NCBI GenBank assembly: GCA_947460875.1
Contig: CANHGR010000006.1
Coordinates: 1 to 64,000, forward strand
Source of the DNA: Sphingobacteriaceae bacterium
GTDB lineage: Bacteria; Bacteroidota; Bacteroidia; Sphingobacteriales; Sphingobacteriaceae
DNA: 64,000 nt
Direction of reading: 5' to 3'
Shown here: positions 1 through 8,572 of the stretch, in pieces
Layout of the letters: the number at the start of each line of letters is the position of its first letter
Numbering within the stretch: the stretch's first letter is position 1
Notes under the pieces: generated by a model
What the model saw: only the letters and a program-made list of their open reading frames with translations
Told to the model about the DNA's origin: nothing
Database searches by the model: none
Made by a program: the position numbers and the translations under genes

Positions 1-300
1 CAAATGAAGTATATAGGCTATATTACTCCTGTAATATTTCTTGGTGTTCTAAACAGCTACCCTTCAGGATTAAATTATTATTATTTTCTGGCAAACATGT
101 TAACTTTCGCGCAGCAATTTGCGATCAGACAGTTTGTTAATGATGACAAAATACATGCTCAGATTCAGGCAAACAAAAAGAAATCAGCATCGCAGAAGAA
201 GTCTAAATTTCAAGAGCGAATGGATAACTATATGCGAAGCAAGCAGCTACCTGCAAAAGACGCGGCTGCAGTAACGAAGCCTGCCAAAAAGAAAAAATAA
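1..300 (+). CDS. yidC: Membrane protein insertase YidC, C-terminal part
   Basis: This is the 3' end of a YidC/Oxa1-family insertase, which inserts and folds proteins in the inner membrane. The frame is open from the first base, so the gene begins before the window. Visible are a transmembrane stretch beginning TPVIFLGVLNSYPSGLNYYY, the Ser/Pro-Gly-Leu-Asn-Tyr-Tyr signature typical of the last YidC helices, and then a Lys-rich cytoplasmic tail ending PAKKKK. Such basic tails are common in YidC and are thought to contact the ribosome. The identification is by family recall of the C-terminal helix pattern. The catalytic groove is not in the window. Confidence 0.85.
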   Translation, partial: QMKYIGYITPVIFLGVLNSYPSGLNYYYFLANMLTFAQQFAIRQFVNDDKIHAQIQANKKKSASQKKSKFQERMDNYMRSKQLPAKDAAAVTKPAKKKK

Positions 301-431
301 ATAAGAATTCAATTTAAACGCTTGTATCTCATTAGCGCTCTTTTTGAACAGAAGATTAGTAAACGGCGTGGGGAAGCGATATAGTTTTAAATTAAAAAGC
401 TCTAAATTGACTGCATCTTATTAAAGCAAAT

Positions 432-1664
432 ATGGCGCTTAACTACGTTTGGATTGGATTCTTTGTTATCGCATTCGTTGTAGCCCTAGTTAAGCTTATC
501 TTTTTCGGAGATACAAGCATTTTTACGAACGTGATAAGCGGAATGTTTGACAGCGCCAAAACCGGCGCTGAGATTTCACTAAGCCTAATCGGCATCATGA
601 CTTTTTGGTTAGGCATCATGAAAATTGGCGAAAGGGCGGGCATGATCTCAGTATTTGCTCGGGCTGTAAATCCATTCTTTAATAAGCTTTTCCCCGAAGT
701 TCCTAAAAATCACCCCGCCTCGGGCTCGGTCATTATGAATTTTTCTGCTAACATGTTAGGGCTAGATAATGCTGCGACACCATTGGGATTGAAAGCAATG
801 AAAGAGCTGCAGGAAATAAATCCCGAAAAGGAAACGGCAAGTAATGCCCAAATCATGTTTTTGGTGCTTAACACGGCCGGACTAACATTGATCCCAACTT
901 CTGTTATTGCCTTACGACTTGCAAATGGTGCTGTAAACCCTGCTGATATCTTTATTCCTTCACTCATTGGCACTTTTATTTCTTTCCTTTCTGGAATGAT
1001 AGCGGTAGCATTATACCAGCGGATTAATCTTTTTAAGCTACCGGTCTTAATATTCGTAGGAAGTTTCGTTCTGCTAATGGCCGTTCTATATTTTTGGCTC
1101 GGTGGCCTTCCTCCCAATCAAATTCAGCTTTATGCCGGTCTATTGGGCGGAATAATGATTTTCTCGGTGATTTTGCTTTTTATCTGTTACGGCGCGGCAA
1201 AAAAAATCAACGTCTACGAAACTTTCATTGATGGCGCCAAAGAGGGTTTTCAAACTGCTGTGATGATTATCCCATTTCTGATCGCTATCCTGGTTGCTAT
1301 AAGTGCCTTTAGGACAACAGGATGTATGGATTATGTTGTAAATGCTATCGGATTTGTAGTAGCAGCCTGCGGTTTAGACACTGCGTTTGTTCCTGCCCTC
1401 CCCGTAGGACTAATGAAGACCTTGAGTGGCGGCGCCGCCAGAGGATTGATGGTAGATGTAATGACAACTTACGGCGCGGACTCGTTTCAAGGCAGACTAG
1501 CGAGTATCATCCAGGGCTCGACCGAAACAACATTTTATGTGCTTGCCGTTTATTTCGGGTCAGTAAATATCAAGAATACGAGGTATGCGATAATTTGCGG
1601 ATTGATTGCTGATTTAGTCGGACTGATTGCTGCAATTTTACTTGCCTATCTATTCTTTAAGTAA
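432..1664 (+). CDS. Fused SpmA/SpmB-like nucleoside-recognition (Gate) membrane protein
   Basis: A 410-residue polytopic membrane protein joining the two halves that are separate SpmA and SpmB in Bacillus. The first half carries the Gate-type segment with NFSANMLGLDNAATPLGLKA. The second half ends with GGAARGLMVDVMTTYG and RLASIIQGSTETTFYVLAVY, both hallmarks of the SpmB side. In spore formers these proteins affect spore core dehydration; in non-sporulating Bacteroidota the role is unknown and a small-molecule (possibly nucleoside) transport role is only suggested by the domain name. It lies 34 bp before mgsA in the same direction, so the two may be co-transcribed. The start ATG at 432 gives a plausible first helix immediately. 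Confidence 0.85.
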   Translation: MALNYVWIGFFVIAFVVALVKLIFFGDTSIFTNVISGMFDSAKTGAEISLSLIGIMTFWLGIMKIGERAGMISVFARAVNPFFNKLFPEVPKNHPASGSVIMNFSANMLGLDNAATPLGLKAMKELQEINPEKETASNAQIMFLVLNTAGLTLIPTSVIALRLANGAVNPADIFIPSLIGTFISFLSGMIAVALYQRINLFKLPVLIFVGSFVLLMAVLYFWLGGLPPNQIQLYAGLLGGIMIFSVILLFICYGAAKKINVYETFIDGAKEGFQTAVMIIPFLIAILVAISAFRTTGCMDYVVNAIGFVVAACGLDTAFVPALPVGLMKTLSGGAARGLMVDVMTTYGADSFQGRLASIIQGSTETTFYVLAVYFGSVNIKNTRYAIICGLIADLVGLIAAILLAYLFFK

Positions 1665-1698
1665 AGACAAACTATCATAATCTAATTTACAGTCAAAA

Positions 1699-2079
1699 AT
1701 GCTAAAAACAATCGCCTTAATTGCACACGACGGCCGAAAGGCCGAGATGGTAGCTTTTGTAAAAGATCATTACGACATTTTAAATGAAATGAAGTTGATT
1801 GCAACAGGAACAACCGGCAAATACATTCAACAAACTGGTTTGAAGGTCGTTTGCAAATTGAGTGGTCCGAAAGGAGGCGATGCTCAGATTGCGGCAATGG
1901 CAGCTGAGGGAAAATTGTACGGTATTATATTTTTTCGGGATCCACTAGGCATGCACCCGCATGAACCGGATGTACAAATGCTTCTTCGGATTTGCGATGT
2001 GCATAATGTCCCCTTGGCGACAAATCCGGCCACTGCGAAATATCTGTTGATTGGAATGCATGAAGAAAGTGAAAGATAA
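1699..2079 (+). CDS. mgsA: Methylglyoxal synthase
   Basis: Converts dihydroxyacetone phosphate to methylglyoxal plus phosphate in the cytoplasm, a glycolytic overflow bypass. The protein (126 aa) opens with IALIAHDGRK, the start typical of the family. It contains TGTTGKYI (phosphate loop), the GPKGGDAQI motif holding the catalytic Asp, and a second conserved Asp in FFRDPLGMHPHEPD. The C-terminal CDVHNVPLATNPATAKYLL also fits. Compared with E. coli MgsA (about 150 aa) it is compact but carries all core motifs. It follows the SpmA/SpmB-like gene closely on the same strand. Confidence 0.93.
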   Translation: MLKTIALIAHDGRKAEMVAFVKDHYDILNEMKLIATGTTGKYIQQTGLKVVCKLSGPKGGDAQIAAMAAEGKLYGIIFFRDPLGMHPHEPDVQMLLRICDVHNVPLATNPATAKYLLIGMHEESER

Positions 2080-2182
2080 TTTTCTCTGCAAGCTAGAGAT
2101 AAAAACGGTGCACTTCATTGCTTGAAACGTATCAGTTCTATTGATAGAAAACTCGTAAATTGCTTAACTAGTAAATTTCAAA

Positions 2183-2644
2183 ATGAAGACCTATAAATTG
2201 CTTAGTATCGTTATACTATTGTTTGCCGGCTCACAATCTACTGCGCAAGTTAAATCAAGTGATTTGTTGCCACATAAACCTGTTAATTGGACCGAAAAAC
2301 AACTCATACAGCCCTCCGCTTTGGCAGCTATCATGGCAAATAATAAAATCCAAAAACCTGTGATTTTTAATATGGGAGTGGTAGAAGATATTCCCGGTGC
2401 CGTTCGTATCGGCGCAGCGAGCGACGAAAAAAACATTCAGATTTTAAAAGAGAAACTAAAAGCTCTGCCAAAGAATACACAAGTTGTCGTTTATTGCGGA
2501 TGCTGCCCATATGACAAATGTCCCAATATTCGTCCCGCATTTCAAGCTCTAATATCAAGTGGATTCATCAATGGAAAGGTGCTGAACCTCCCAACAAACA
2601 TTAAAACAGATTGGATTAACAAGGGATTTCCCTATACAAAATAA
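2183..2644 (+). CDS. Exported rhodanese-like protein
   Basis: A 153-residue protein with a clear signal peptide (MKTYKLLSIVILLFAGSQSTAQ) followed by a rhodanese-like fold. The putative active loop is VVYCGCCPYDKCPN, whose first Cys sits where rhodaneses hold the persulfide Cys after a beta strand. It is unusually Cys-rich (four Cys within about ten residues), so a metal- or redox-binding role is an alternative to sulfur transfer. Predicted periplasmic or cell-surface. It stands alone, about 100 bp downstream of mgsA. The function is not known for close relatives as far as I can tell. Confidence 0.7.
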   Translation: MKTYKLLSIVILLFAGSQSTAQVKSSDLLPHKPVNWTEKQLIQPSALAAIMANNKIQKPVIFNMGVVEDIPGAVRIGAASDEKNIQILKEKLKALPKNTQVVVYCGCCPYDKCPNIRPAFQALISSGFINGKVLNLPTNIKTDWINKGFPYTK

Positions 2645-2689
2645 TTTATCTTTAAAGTGCGTTTGGCTACAAACCTTGCACACATTATT

Positions 2690-2809
2690 TCATTGACTAA
2701 TGTCATCTCTAAGCTTTCGGACGAGCTTGAGGACTTGGTCATTGCATTTCAGCGCCTCTTTTAAAAGTGCTGTTTCAGGTTGATCAACTTGCTTTTTACT
2801 TTTTCCCAT
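2690..2809 (-). CDS. Small hypothetical ORF, 39 aa
   Basis: A short minus-strand frame starting MGKSKKQVDQPETALL and ending LRDDISQ. It is charged, has no membrane segment, and has a Lys-rich N-terminus. A purine-rich stretch (GGGAAAAAGGG on the minus strand) precedes the ATG, which is the only expression hint. It lies directly downstream of the tRNA-Arg terminator. I do not recognise a family; it could be a chance frame. Confidence 0.3.
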   Translation of the reverse strand: MGKSKKQVDQPETALLKEALKCNDQVLKLVRKLRDDISQ

Positions 2810-2858
2810 TTAACCCTTTTTCCCGATTATCAAATTACAATATCAAAGGGAATAAAAA

Positions 2859-2896
2859 AACCTGACGGAGACCTTGTAATGTGTCTCTATCAGGTT
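2859..2896 (-). terminator. Intrinsic terminator of tRNA-Arg
   Basis: A 14-bp stem (2859-2872 with 2883-2896, two wobble pairs) and a 10-nt loop, followed on the minus strand by seven T (A run at 2852-2858). It lies immediately 3' of the tRNA-Arg gene on the same strand. Confidence 0.85.
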
Positions 2897-2899
2897 TTG

Positions 2900-2973
2900 T
2901 ACACCCAACAGGATTCGAACCTGTGACCGACGGTTTAGAAAACCGTTGCTCTATCCAGCTGAGCTATGGGTGC
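2900..2973 (-). tRNA. tRNA-Arg (anticodon TCT)
   Basis: Read on the minus strand, the 74-nt sequence folds as a cloverleaf. The acceptor stem is GCACCCA/TGGGTGT with a G-U end pair and an A discriminator. The D arm contains AGCTCAGCTGGATAGAGC. The anticodon stem is ACGGT/ACCGT around loop TTTCTAA (anticodon TCT, reading AGA/AGG). The T arm contains GGTTCGAATCC. The CCA end is not encoded. A strong intrinsic terminator follows. Confidence 0.95.
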
Positions 2974-3385
2974 CTAAGCAGATTGCTTTAGACAGACACG
3001 CAAACTGCGTATATCTGAACCGCAAATTTAAGTATTTCCTGCTAATGCAAAAGATAAATATATGTTTATATCGTATATCTTGTTTCTAAATGTAGAGTGC
3101 GTGGAAAAATTTCTACAATTACTGGGTAATTAGGAAAATTTATAATCATTTTAAACGTTTTTTAATTAACCAAGAAGGAGCTCGATTCGGATAAAAAAAC
3201 GATTTTAGAGTGTAATGGCAGTTTTTTTCTAACGTTATTATTGTTATTTTGGGGAAGTATTTTGACGAATTTCGTGCTCTTGAATTCAATGTCTCATTAT
3301 TTTAAAAGACCAGCTTTTTTTAGAAAATATAAGCTGCAAATTTGAAACGAAATATTAGAAGCTTGCATAGTTTTTGTACATCCAT
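2974..3385. other. Non-coding A+T-rich interval
   Basis: About 410 bp between tRNA-Arg (leftward) and the small gene at 3386 (rightward). It must hold both promoters. It is rich in A and T runs, but I see no convincing ORF, repeat or stable hairpin. Confidence 0.5.
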
Positions 3386-3598
3386 ATGAAAAAACAAATC
3401 CTTATTGTTGATGCATTCGCAAAAGCTGATGGAATAATGAGTCGTTCACGCTCTTCGGGAAGCATCTATGTAAAAATAGCATACATGGGCAACCAAATCG
3501 CTCTATCTACTGCAAATTCAGCTAAAATATCAGCTAAGACAGGCTTTCTGATTGCGAAATCTACCCTCGAAGAACTACTGACAAAAAAGATTGAATAG
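3386..3598 (+). CDS. Small hypothetical protein, about 70 aa
   Basis: A short protein beginning MKKQILIVDAFAKADGIMSR. An upstream in-frame ATG at 3374 exists, but the MKKQ start looks more natural. There is no signal peptide or membrane helix; Ser-rich in the middle (RSRSSGS), with an acidic and Lys-rich end (LEELLTKKIE). It ends only 9 bp before the Wzc-like gene, which suggests translational coupling and a shared operon. I do not recognise the family. Confidence 0.5.
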   Translation: MKKQILIVDAFAKADGIMSRSRSSGSIYVKIAYMGNQIALSTANSAKISAKTGFLIAKSTLEELLTKKIE

Positions 3599-3607
3599 AT
3601 ACTGTAA

Positions 3608-5815
3608 ATGGAAGAGCTAAGGAAATTTATTGGTCTGCTTTGGAGAAACCGTTTGGCGATGATCATCGTGCCTTTAATTACGATGATGATTACCTTTTAC
3701 ATAGTGCGCAATTTACCAGACGTATATGACGCTCCTACTCAAATTGCGACAGGCATTGTGGATGAAACTCAACACATAGCTTTTGCTGATGTAAGTGGTG
3801 TCCTTCAGGATTCAAGAATTAATCAGAAATTTACAAACCTTATTGAAACGATTAAATCAAGAAATTTACTTAATCAAGTTTCCTATCAACTCATTCTACA
3901 TGATCTAACATCGCCAAGCCCATTTAAGGAATATAGCCCGTTATTAAAAGAGGTGGCCTTAAGTAAACATGACATAAATCATTTAGTTGAGGTATATACA
4001 AAGAACTATCAAAAAGCAGAAGGTCTCGATTTAAGAGATCCGGATCAAGAAAGGTTGGCGAGAGTTTTAGCCTCTATGGGATATGACGCTGAATCGATAT
4101 TGTATAATCTTTCCGTGTTTAGAATTGGCTCCAGCGATTTTATTTTTGTTGATTTTGAATCTGATGGGGCTGAGCTTTCAGCATTTGTTGTTAATCAGAT
4201 TTGCAAAGAATTTATAAAAGATTATACCCGCCTGATCAGGCAAAATCAAGTTGCTTCTGTTACTTTTCTGCAACGAACAATGCAGGAAAAACTGGACACT
4301 TTGAACCATAGAGTTAGACGATTAAGCGACTATAAGATCAAAAACAGAATTCTCGACTTAACCGAACAGTCCTCACAATTGCTGAACGAGACTGCAACAT
4401 ATAGCGCTCAGGAACAAGACTTAGAAAGACAGGTTGCTTCACTTGAAGGAGCGATAAGCAGCATAGACCGCAAGTTGGATCCGCAAGAAAGACGTTATGC
4501 CGAATCAGCAATGACATCGAGCAATCTCGAGGCCCCTAGGATAAGAAACGACATTCAATCTTTATATGATAAATATATCCAGAGTAATTTTGATGCGCAA
4601 TATAAAAAGTCGATTGATTCGTTGCAGGATACTCTAAGAACCGAAATAAATGAACTGAGCGGCAAAGAAACCATTAGTCCACTTAGCACGCAGCGAGACC
4701 TAATTCAACAAAAATTAAACCTTCAGATGCAGCGGGATCTTGCCACATATGGACTTGGCTCAGTAAAACGACATCTAACTAATATCGGTAAAAATTACGA
4801 AAAACTAGTACAGCACGACGCTGTTATTTCATCTCTCGACCGAGATATTGATATCGTTCAGCAAGAGTATCAAGATTTATTAAGCCAGTTTAATCAAGTT
4901 AATATGGAATCGCAGTTTCCTATTAACCTAAGACAGGTTCAACTAGCAATGCCGGGTGCACCTTTGCCTTCTAAAAAAATGCCTTTGGTAATACTCAGCG
5001 GTATGGCGAGCGGCGCTATTTACATAATGTTGTTTTTTATAATTTTCTTCTTTGACGATACGATCAGGAAACCTGCAGAATTAGCTTTAAAGACAAGAAT
5101 GCCGGTTCTCGGATACTTGAATTTGGTTGATAAATCAACGCTTGACCTAAAAGAAATTTGGAAAAACCTGCACGAGACTCCAGAGATAATGGAATTTAAA
5201 AAGCAGCTCAGATCAACACGTTTTGAAGTAACGAGAGAGCTAGCACGAAGCTCAAATTTATGTCAAACATTAAGCATTACGAGCCTAAGTGAACGTGAGG
5301 GAAAAACTCTGATCTCAGCCTGTATCGCCTATACCTATGCGATGATCAATAAGAAAGTCCTCTTGATAGATGGCAATTTCGACAATCCATCGATTACCAA
5401 GAACTCAAATACCCAAATTTTTATAGAAGATTATTTTGAAACCGGTGAAATTGAGGGCTTAAATTTCAACTCAGGTATTATAGTAATGGGAAATCATGGC
5501 GGTGATAAATCATTACTTGAAATTTGCGACGAAAATCTAATTCATACAAGACTTAATAACCTAAAAAAGCAATTTGATATTATTCTTGTCGAAACCCCTT
5601 CTTTAAATTCTCTAAACAAAGCAAAAGAATGGATTTTATTTACAGACAAAACGTTAAGCGTATTCGAAGCCAATCAATCTCTTAATGAAGTTAAGAAACA
5701 ACATATAAACTATTTTTCAAGTATTAACGGACAATTTATTGGTTGGATATTGAATAAAGTGAAATCAGATAGCAAAACGACAGAAAAAGTTGCCCATACA
5801 ACTGTCTTAGAATAA
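3608..5815 (+). CDS. Wzc-like polysaccharide chain-length protein with degenerate tyrosine-kinase domain
   Basis: A 735-residue inner-membrane protein of the Wzz/Wzc class, which controls export chain length of surface polysaccharide. One transmembrane helix lies near residues 15-35 and another near 460-480. Between them is a long periplasmic coiled-coil region, and a proline-containing segment (LPSKKMP) precedes the second helix, as in Wzc. The cytoplasmic part resembles a BY-kinase, but key motifs are altered. Walker A is SEREGKT rather than GEGKS/T, Walker A' is LLIDGNFDNP rather than the usual DxDxR pattern, and the Walker B-like strand is ILVETPS. The C-terminal tail (ending TEKVAHTTVLE) has no tyrosine cluster. 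It is therefore probably not an autophosphorylating kinase. Gene 5816 begins on the base after its stop. Confidence 0.8.
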   Translation: MEELRKFIGLLWRNRLAMIIVPLITMMITFYIVRNLPDVYDAPTQIATGIVDETQHIAFADVSGVLQDSRINQKFTNLIETIKSRNLLNQVSYQLILHDLTSPSPFKEYSPLLKEVALSKHDINHLVEVYTKNYQKAEGLDLRDPDQERLARVLASMGYDAESILYNLSVFRIGSSDFIFVDFESDGAELSAFVVNQICKEFIKDYTRLIRQNQVASVTFLQRTMQEKLDTLNHRVRRLSDYKIKNRILDLTEQSSQLLNETATYSAQEQDLERQVASLEGAISSIDRKLDPQERRYAESAMTSSNLEAPRIRNDIQSLYDKYIQSNFDAQYKKSIDSLQDTLRTEINELSGKETISPLSTQRDLIQQKLNLQMQRDLATYGLGSVKRHLTNIGKNYEKLVQHDAVISSLDRDIDIVQQEYQDLLSQFNQVNMESQFPINLRQVQLAMPGAPLPSKKMPLVILSGMASGAIYIMLFFIIFFFDDTIRKPAELALKTRMPVLGYLNLVDKSTLDLKEIWKNLHETPEIMEFKKQLRSTRFEVTRELARSSNLCQTLSITSLSEREGKTLISACIAYTYAMINKKVLLIDGNFDNPSITKNSNTQIFIEDYFETGEIEGLNFNSGIIVMGNHGGDKSLLEICDENLIHTRLNNLKKQFDIILVETPSLNSLNKAKEWILFTDKTLSVFEANQSLNEVKKQHINYFSSINGQFIGWILNKVKSDSKTTEKVAHTTVLE

Positions 5816-6037
5816 ATGTTCTACGAAGTCATCAACTATCTATGGATAGGTATCCAAATAATTATCTGCTATAACCTCTTTGTACCAATAGTTTTATTTT
5901 TCTTATTTCTGATTTTAACGCAAGTCGTCCAGAAAAACAAACGGATACAGGCAAAGCGAACTCTACGAAAGGCGCGTTTTATGATGTGCTTAATAAATCA
6001 AATCACGATCAGGATTTTGAATCCTTTCTTACCTTAA
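5816..6037 (+). pseudogene. Probable truncated glycosyltransferase N-terminus
   Basis: This frame starts directly after the stop of the Wzc-like gene (TAAATG), which implies coupling. The first about 45 residues form one hydrophobic membrane segment (MFYEVINYLWIGIQIIICYN onward). Bacteroidota family-2 glycosyltransferases beside Wzc genes often begin this way, by recall. After residue 45 the frame turns basic and uninformative and stops. An overlapping +1 frame (RPEKQTDTGKANSTKG...) instead stays protein-like down to about 6090. I infer a deletion or frameshift that removed the catalytic domain. A genuine small membrane protein is the alternative. Confidence 0.45.
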
Positions 6038-6117
6038 TTCCTAATCCCAACAAGAATATTTCAGAAGCAATCGGGTACGGCATTTTTTAGTCCAAACCTT
6101 TTATTTTAACAAAATTT

Positions 6118-6136
6118 AATTGTTAATTTGACAATT
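6118..6136. promoter_or_regulatory. Inverted repeat just before araB start
   Basis: AATTGT and ACAATT (6 bp each) flank TAATTTG, ending one base before the araB ATG. The central TTAATTTG resembles the Bacteroidota -7 box (TAnnTTTG), but it lies too close to the start to be a normal promoter. It could be an operator or a translation-control hairpin for the arabinose operon. No regulator gene is nearby. Confidence 0.35.
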
Positions 6137-6137
6137 C

Positions 6138-7853
6138 ATGAAACAAAAATTGTTCGTCATCGGGGTAGACTATGGCTCAGATTCTGTTCGCTCTGTACTA
6201 GTTAACGCACGTAACGGCGAGGAAGTAGCTTCTTCAGTTCATCACTACTCGCGATGGCGAGACGGACTTTTTTGCCTACCATCAAAAAATCAATTTAGGC
6301 AACACCCTTTAGATTATATCGAAGGCCTCGAAAAGACAATTAAACAGTGCATTGAGCAGGCAGGCGGTGCATCTATCGCAAAACTAATTAAAGGCATTTC
6401 TGTTGATACCACCGGTTCTACGCCCGTTGCTGTAAATAAGACCGGCACTCCCCTATCTTTGCTTCCCGGTTTTGAAAATAATCCTAACGGGATGTTTGTG
6501 CTCTGGAAAGATCACACCTCAATCAAAGAAGCTGCAGAAATTAATGAACATGCAACTAAATTTGAAACCAATTACCTCAAATATGTAGGTGGAATCTATT
6601 CTACAGAATGGTTCTGGGCCAAGTTGCTTCATGTACTAAGGGAAGATCAACAAGTATTTAATGCCTGCTACTCTTGGGTAGAACATTGTGATTGGATTCC
6701 TTTTCTCCTAACGGGAGGAAACGATATTACAAAAATGAAACGCGGACGATGCTCGGCCGGTCACAAAGCCTTATGGGCTGAAGAATTTGGCGGCCTACCG
6801 CCTGAGGAATTTTTCTCTTCTCTAGATCCATTGCTGAAAGGCTTCCGTGAACGCTTATTTACAGAAACTTACACTGCAGACGAGGCTGCCGGCAAACTAA
6901 GCAAAGAGTGGGCAGAACGCCTTGGCCTGTCGGAAGATGTGATGGTTGGTGTGGGCGCCTTTGACGCGCATATGGGCGCTGTTGGCGGACAAATAGAACC
7001 ATACCATTTAAGTAAAGTAATGGGCACCTCTACCTGTGATATTCTCGTTGCACCAACAGAAGATATTCAGGGCAAATTGATTAAAGGCATTTGCGGACAA
7101 GTGAACGGTTCCGTAATTCCCGGCATGATGGGTCTGGAAGCGGGCCAATCAGCCTTTGGCGATACCTATGCTTGGTTTAGAAATGTTTTGGCATGGCCAC
7201 TAACTTCGCTTTTGCATAAATCTTCAATAATCGATCAAGAAACTGCCATCGCCCTAAAGGAGGAAATGATTGATCTAATTATTCCCGAATTAAGCTTGGA
7301 AGCAGCAAAGCTTCCGTTGGATGAACACAGCGAGCTTGCTATCGACTGGTTAAACGGTAGGCGTACGCCGGATGCAAATCAAGAGCTTAAAGCTGCCATT
7401 TCTGGCCTTGGACTCGGAAGCGATGCTCCTAGAATTTTTCAATCTCTTGCAGAAGCTACTTGTTTTGGCGCTAAAAATATCGTGGATCGTTTTATAGAAG
7501 AAGGCATCCCCGTAAAGGGAATAATTGGAATCGGTGGTGTTGCAAAAAAATCGCCCTACGTCATGCAAATGATGTCTGATATCCTTGGCATGCCAATCCG
7601 TATTCATCAGTTCAAACATACTTGTGCCTTGGGCGCAGCAATGTTTGCAGCCGTGGTAGCGGGGATCTACCCCACTGTAGAAGAAGCCATGGCAGCGATG
7701 GGTAGAGGCTTTGATGTAGCGTATTACCCTGAAAATAGAAACGCGGATCTTTATGCTAAACGCTTCAGGCAATACCGCGAACTTGGAAATTTTGTTGAAC
7801 AACAAATTAATACAAAATCACATCCTGTAAAGAAAGAAGAACGAGTATCATGA
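6138..7853 (+). CDS. araB: Ribulokinase
   Basis: Phosphorylates L-ribulose to L-ribulose 5-phosphate, the second step of L-arabinose use. The 571-aa length fits the ribulokinase branch of FGGY kinases. The N-terminal ATPase-fold phosphate loop VIGVDYGSDSVRSVLV is present. Further signatures are GISVDTTGSTPV, the substrate region LWKDHTS, and GVGAFDAHMGAVGGQI. The C-terminal half has GIIGIGGVAKKSPYVMQMMSD, matching the AraB nucleotide-binding loop. The gene overlaps araD by 4 bp (ATGA). It opens a four-gene operon with araD, araA and a sodium/sugar symporter; no AraR or AraC regulator lies beside it. Confidence 0.95.
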   Translation: MKQKLFVIGVDYGSDSVRSVLVNARNGEEVASSVHHYSRWRDGLFCLPSKNQFRQHPLDYIEGLEKTIKQCIEQAGGASIAKLIKGISVDTTGSTPVAVNKTGTPLSLLPGFENNPNGMFVLWKDHTSIKEAAEINEHATKFETNYLKYVGGIYSTEWFWAKLLHVLREDQQVFNACYSWVEHCDWIPFLLTGGNDITKMKRGRCSAGHKALWAEEFGGLPPEEFFSSLDPLLKGFRERLFTETYTADEAAGKLSKEWAERLGLSEDVMVGVGAFDAHMGAVGGQIEPYHLSKVMGTSTCDILVAPTEDIQGKLIKGICGQVNGSVIPGMMGLEAGQSAFGDTYAWFRNVLAWPLTSLLHKSSIIDQETAIALKEEMIDLIIPELSLEAAKLPLDEHSELAIDWLNGRRTPDANQELKAAISGLGLGSDAPRIFQSLAEATCFGAKNIVDRFIEEGIPVKGIIGIGGVAKKSPYVMQMMSDILGMPIRIHQFKHTCALGAAMFAAVVAGIYPTVEEAMAAMGRGFDVAYYPENRNADLYAKRFRQYRELGNFVEQQINTKSHPVKKEERVS

Positions 7854-8548
7854 GCCAATATCAATTCATCAAACAAAGTGCTTATGAAGCAAACATGCAA
7901 CTCCCAAAACTTGGCCTGGTAGTATTCACTTTCGGCAACGTAAGTGCAGCAGACCGCGCACTCGGAGTTTTTGCGATTAAGCCCAGCGGAGTGCCCTATG
8001 AAGAGCTTACGCCGGATAAAATGGTGATCGTCGATTTTGAAGGGAAAACTGTTGAAGGTACTCTCCGCCCCTCTTCTGACACGCTAACACACGCCGTATT
8101 ATACAAGCATTGGGAAAAGATTAACGGCATCGTGCATACCCATTCTACCTACGCTACGGCCTGGGCGCAAAGTCAGCGCGATATCCCTATTTACGGAACT
8201 ACACATGCAGATCATTTAACGGTTGATATCCCCTGCGCAGCGCCGATGGAAGATGCCATGATTCGCGGAAATTATGAGCATGAAACCGGCTTTCAGATTA
8301 TGAATGCCTTTACAGACAAGGGATTGAGATACGAAGACGTAGAAATGATTCTGGTAGGAAATCATGCCCCCTTTACTTGGGGCAAAACAGCAGAAAAAGC
8401 AGTTTACAATAGCGCTGTACTTGAATCTGTTGCACAGATGGCTTACCTTACAGAACGGATTAATCCATCGGCGCCTAGACTGCAAGAATCACTCATCAAA
8501 AAACATTTTGAAAGAAAACACGGACCCGATTCTTATTACGGTCAGTAA
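7850..8548 (+). CDS. araD: L-ribulose-5-phosphate 4-epimerase
   Basis: Converts L-ribulose 5-phosphate to D-xylulose 5-phosphate, delivering arabinose carbon to the pentose phosphate pathway. The 232-aa protein is a class II aldolase/epimerase. It shows the substrate loop AIKPSGVPYEEL, the zinc ligands in GIVHTHSTYATAWAQ (His-x-His), TTHADH, and the downstream conserved NHAPFTWGK. Its start overlaps the araB stop (ATGA), and araA follows after 24 bp, so all three are expected on one mRNA. Confidence 0.95.
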   Translation: MSQYQFIKQSAYEANMQLPKLGLVVFTFGNVSAADRALGVFAIKPSGVPYEELTPDKMVIVDFEGKTVEGTLRPSSDTLTHAVLYKHWEKINGIVHTHSTYATAWAQSQRDIPIYGTTHADHLTVDIPCAAPMEDAMIRGNYEHETGFQIMNAFTDKGLRYEDVEMILVGNHAPFTWGKTAEKAVYNSAVLESVAQMAYLTERINPSAPRLQESLIKKHFERKHGPDSYYGQ

Positions 8549-8572
8549 CGCAATTATAACCACAAAAACATA

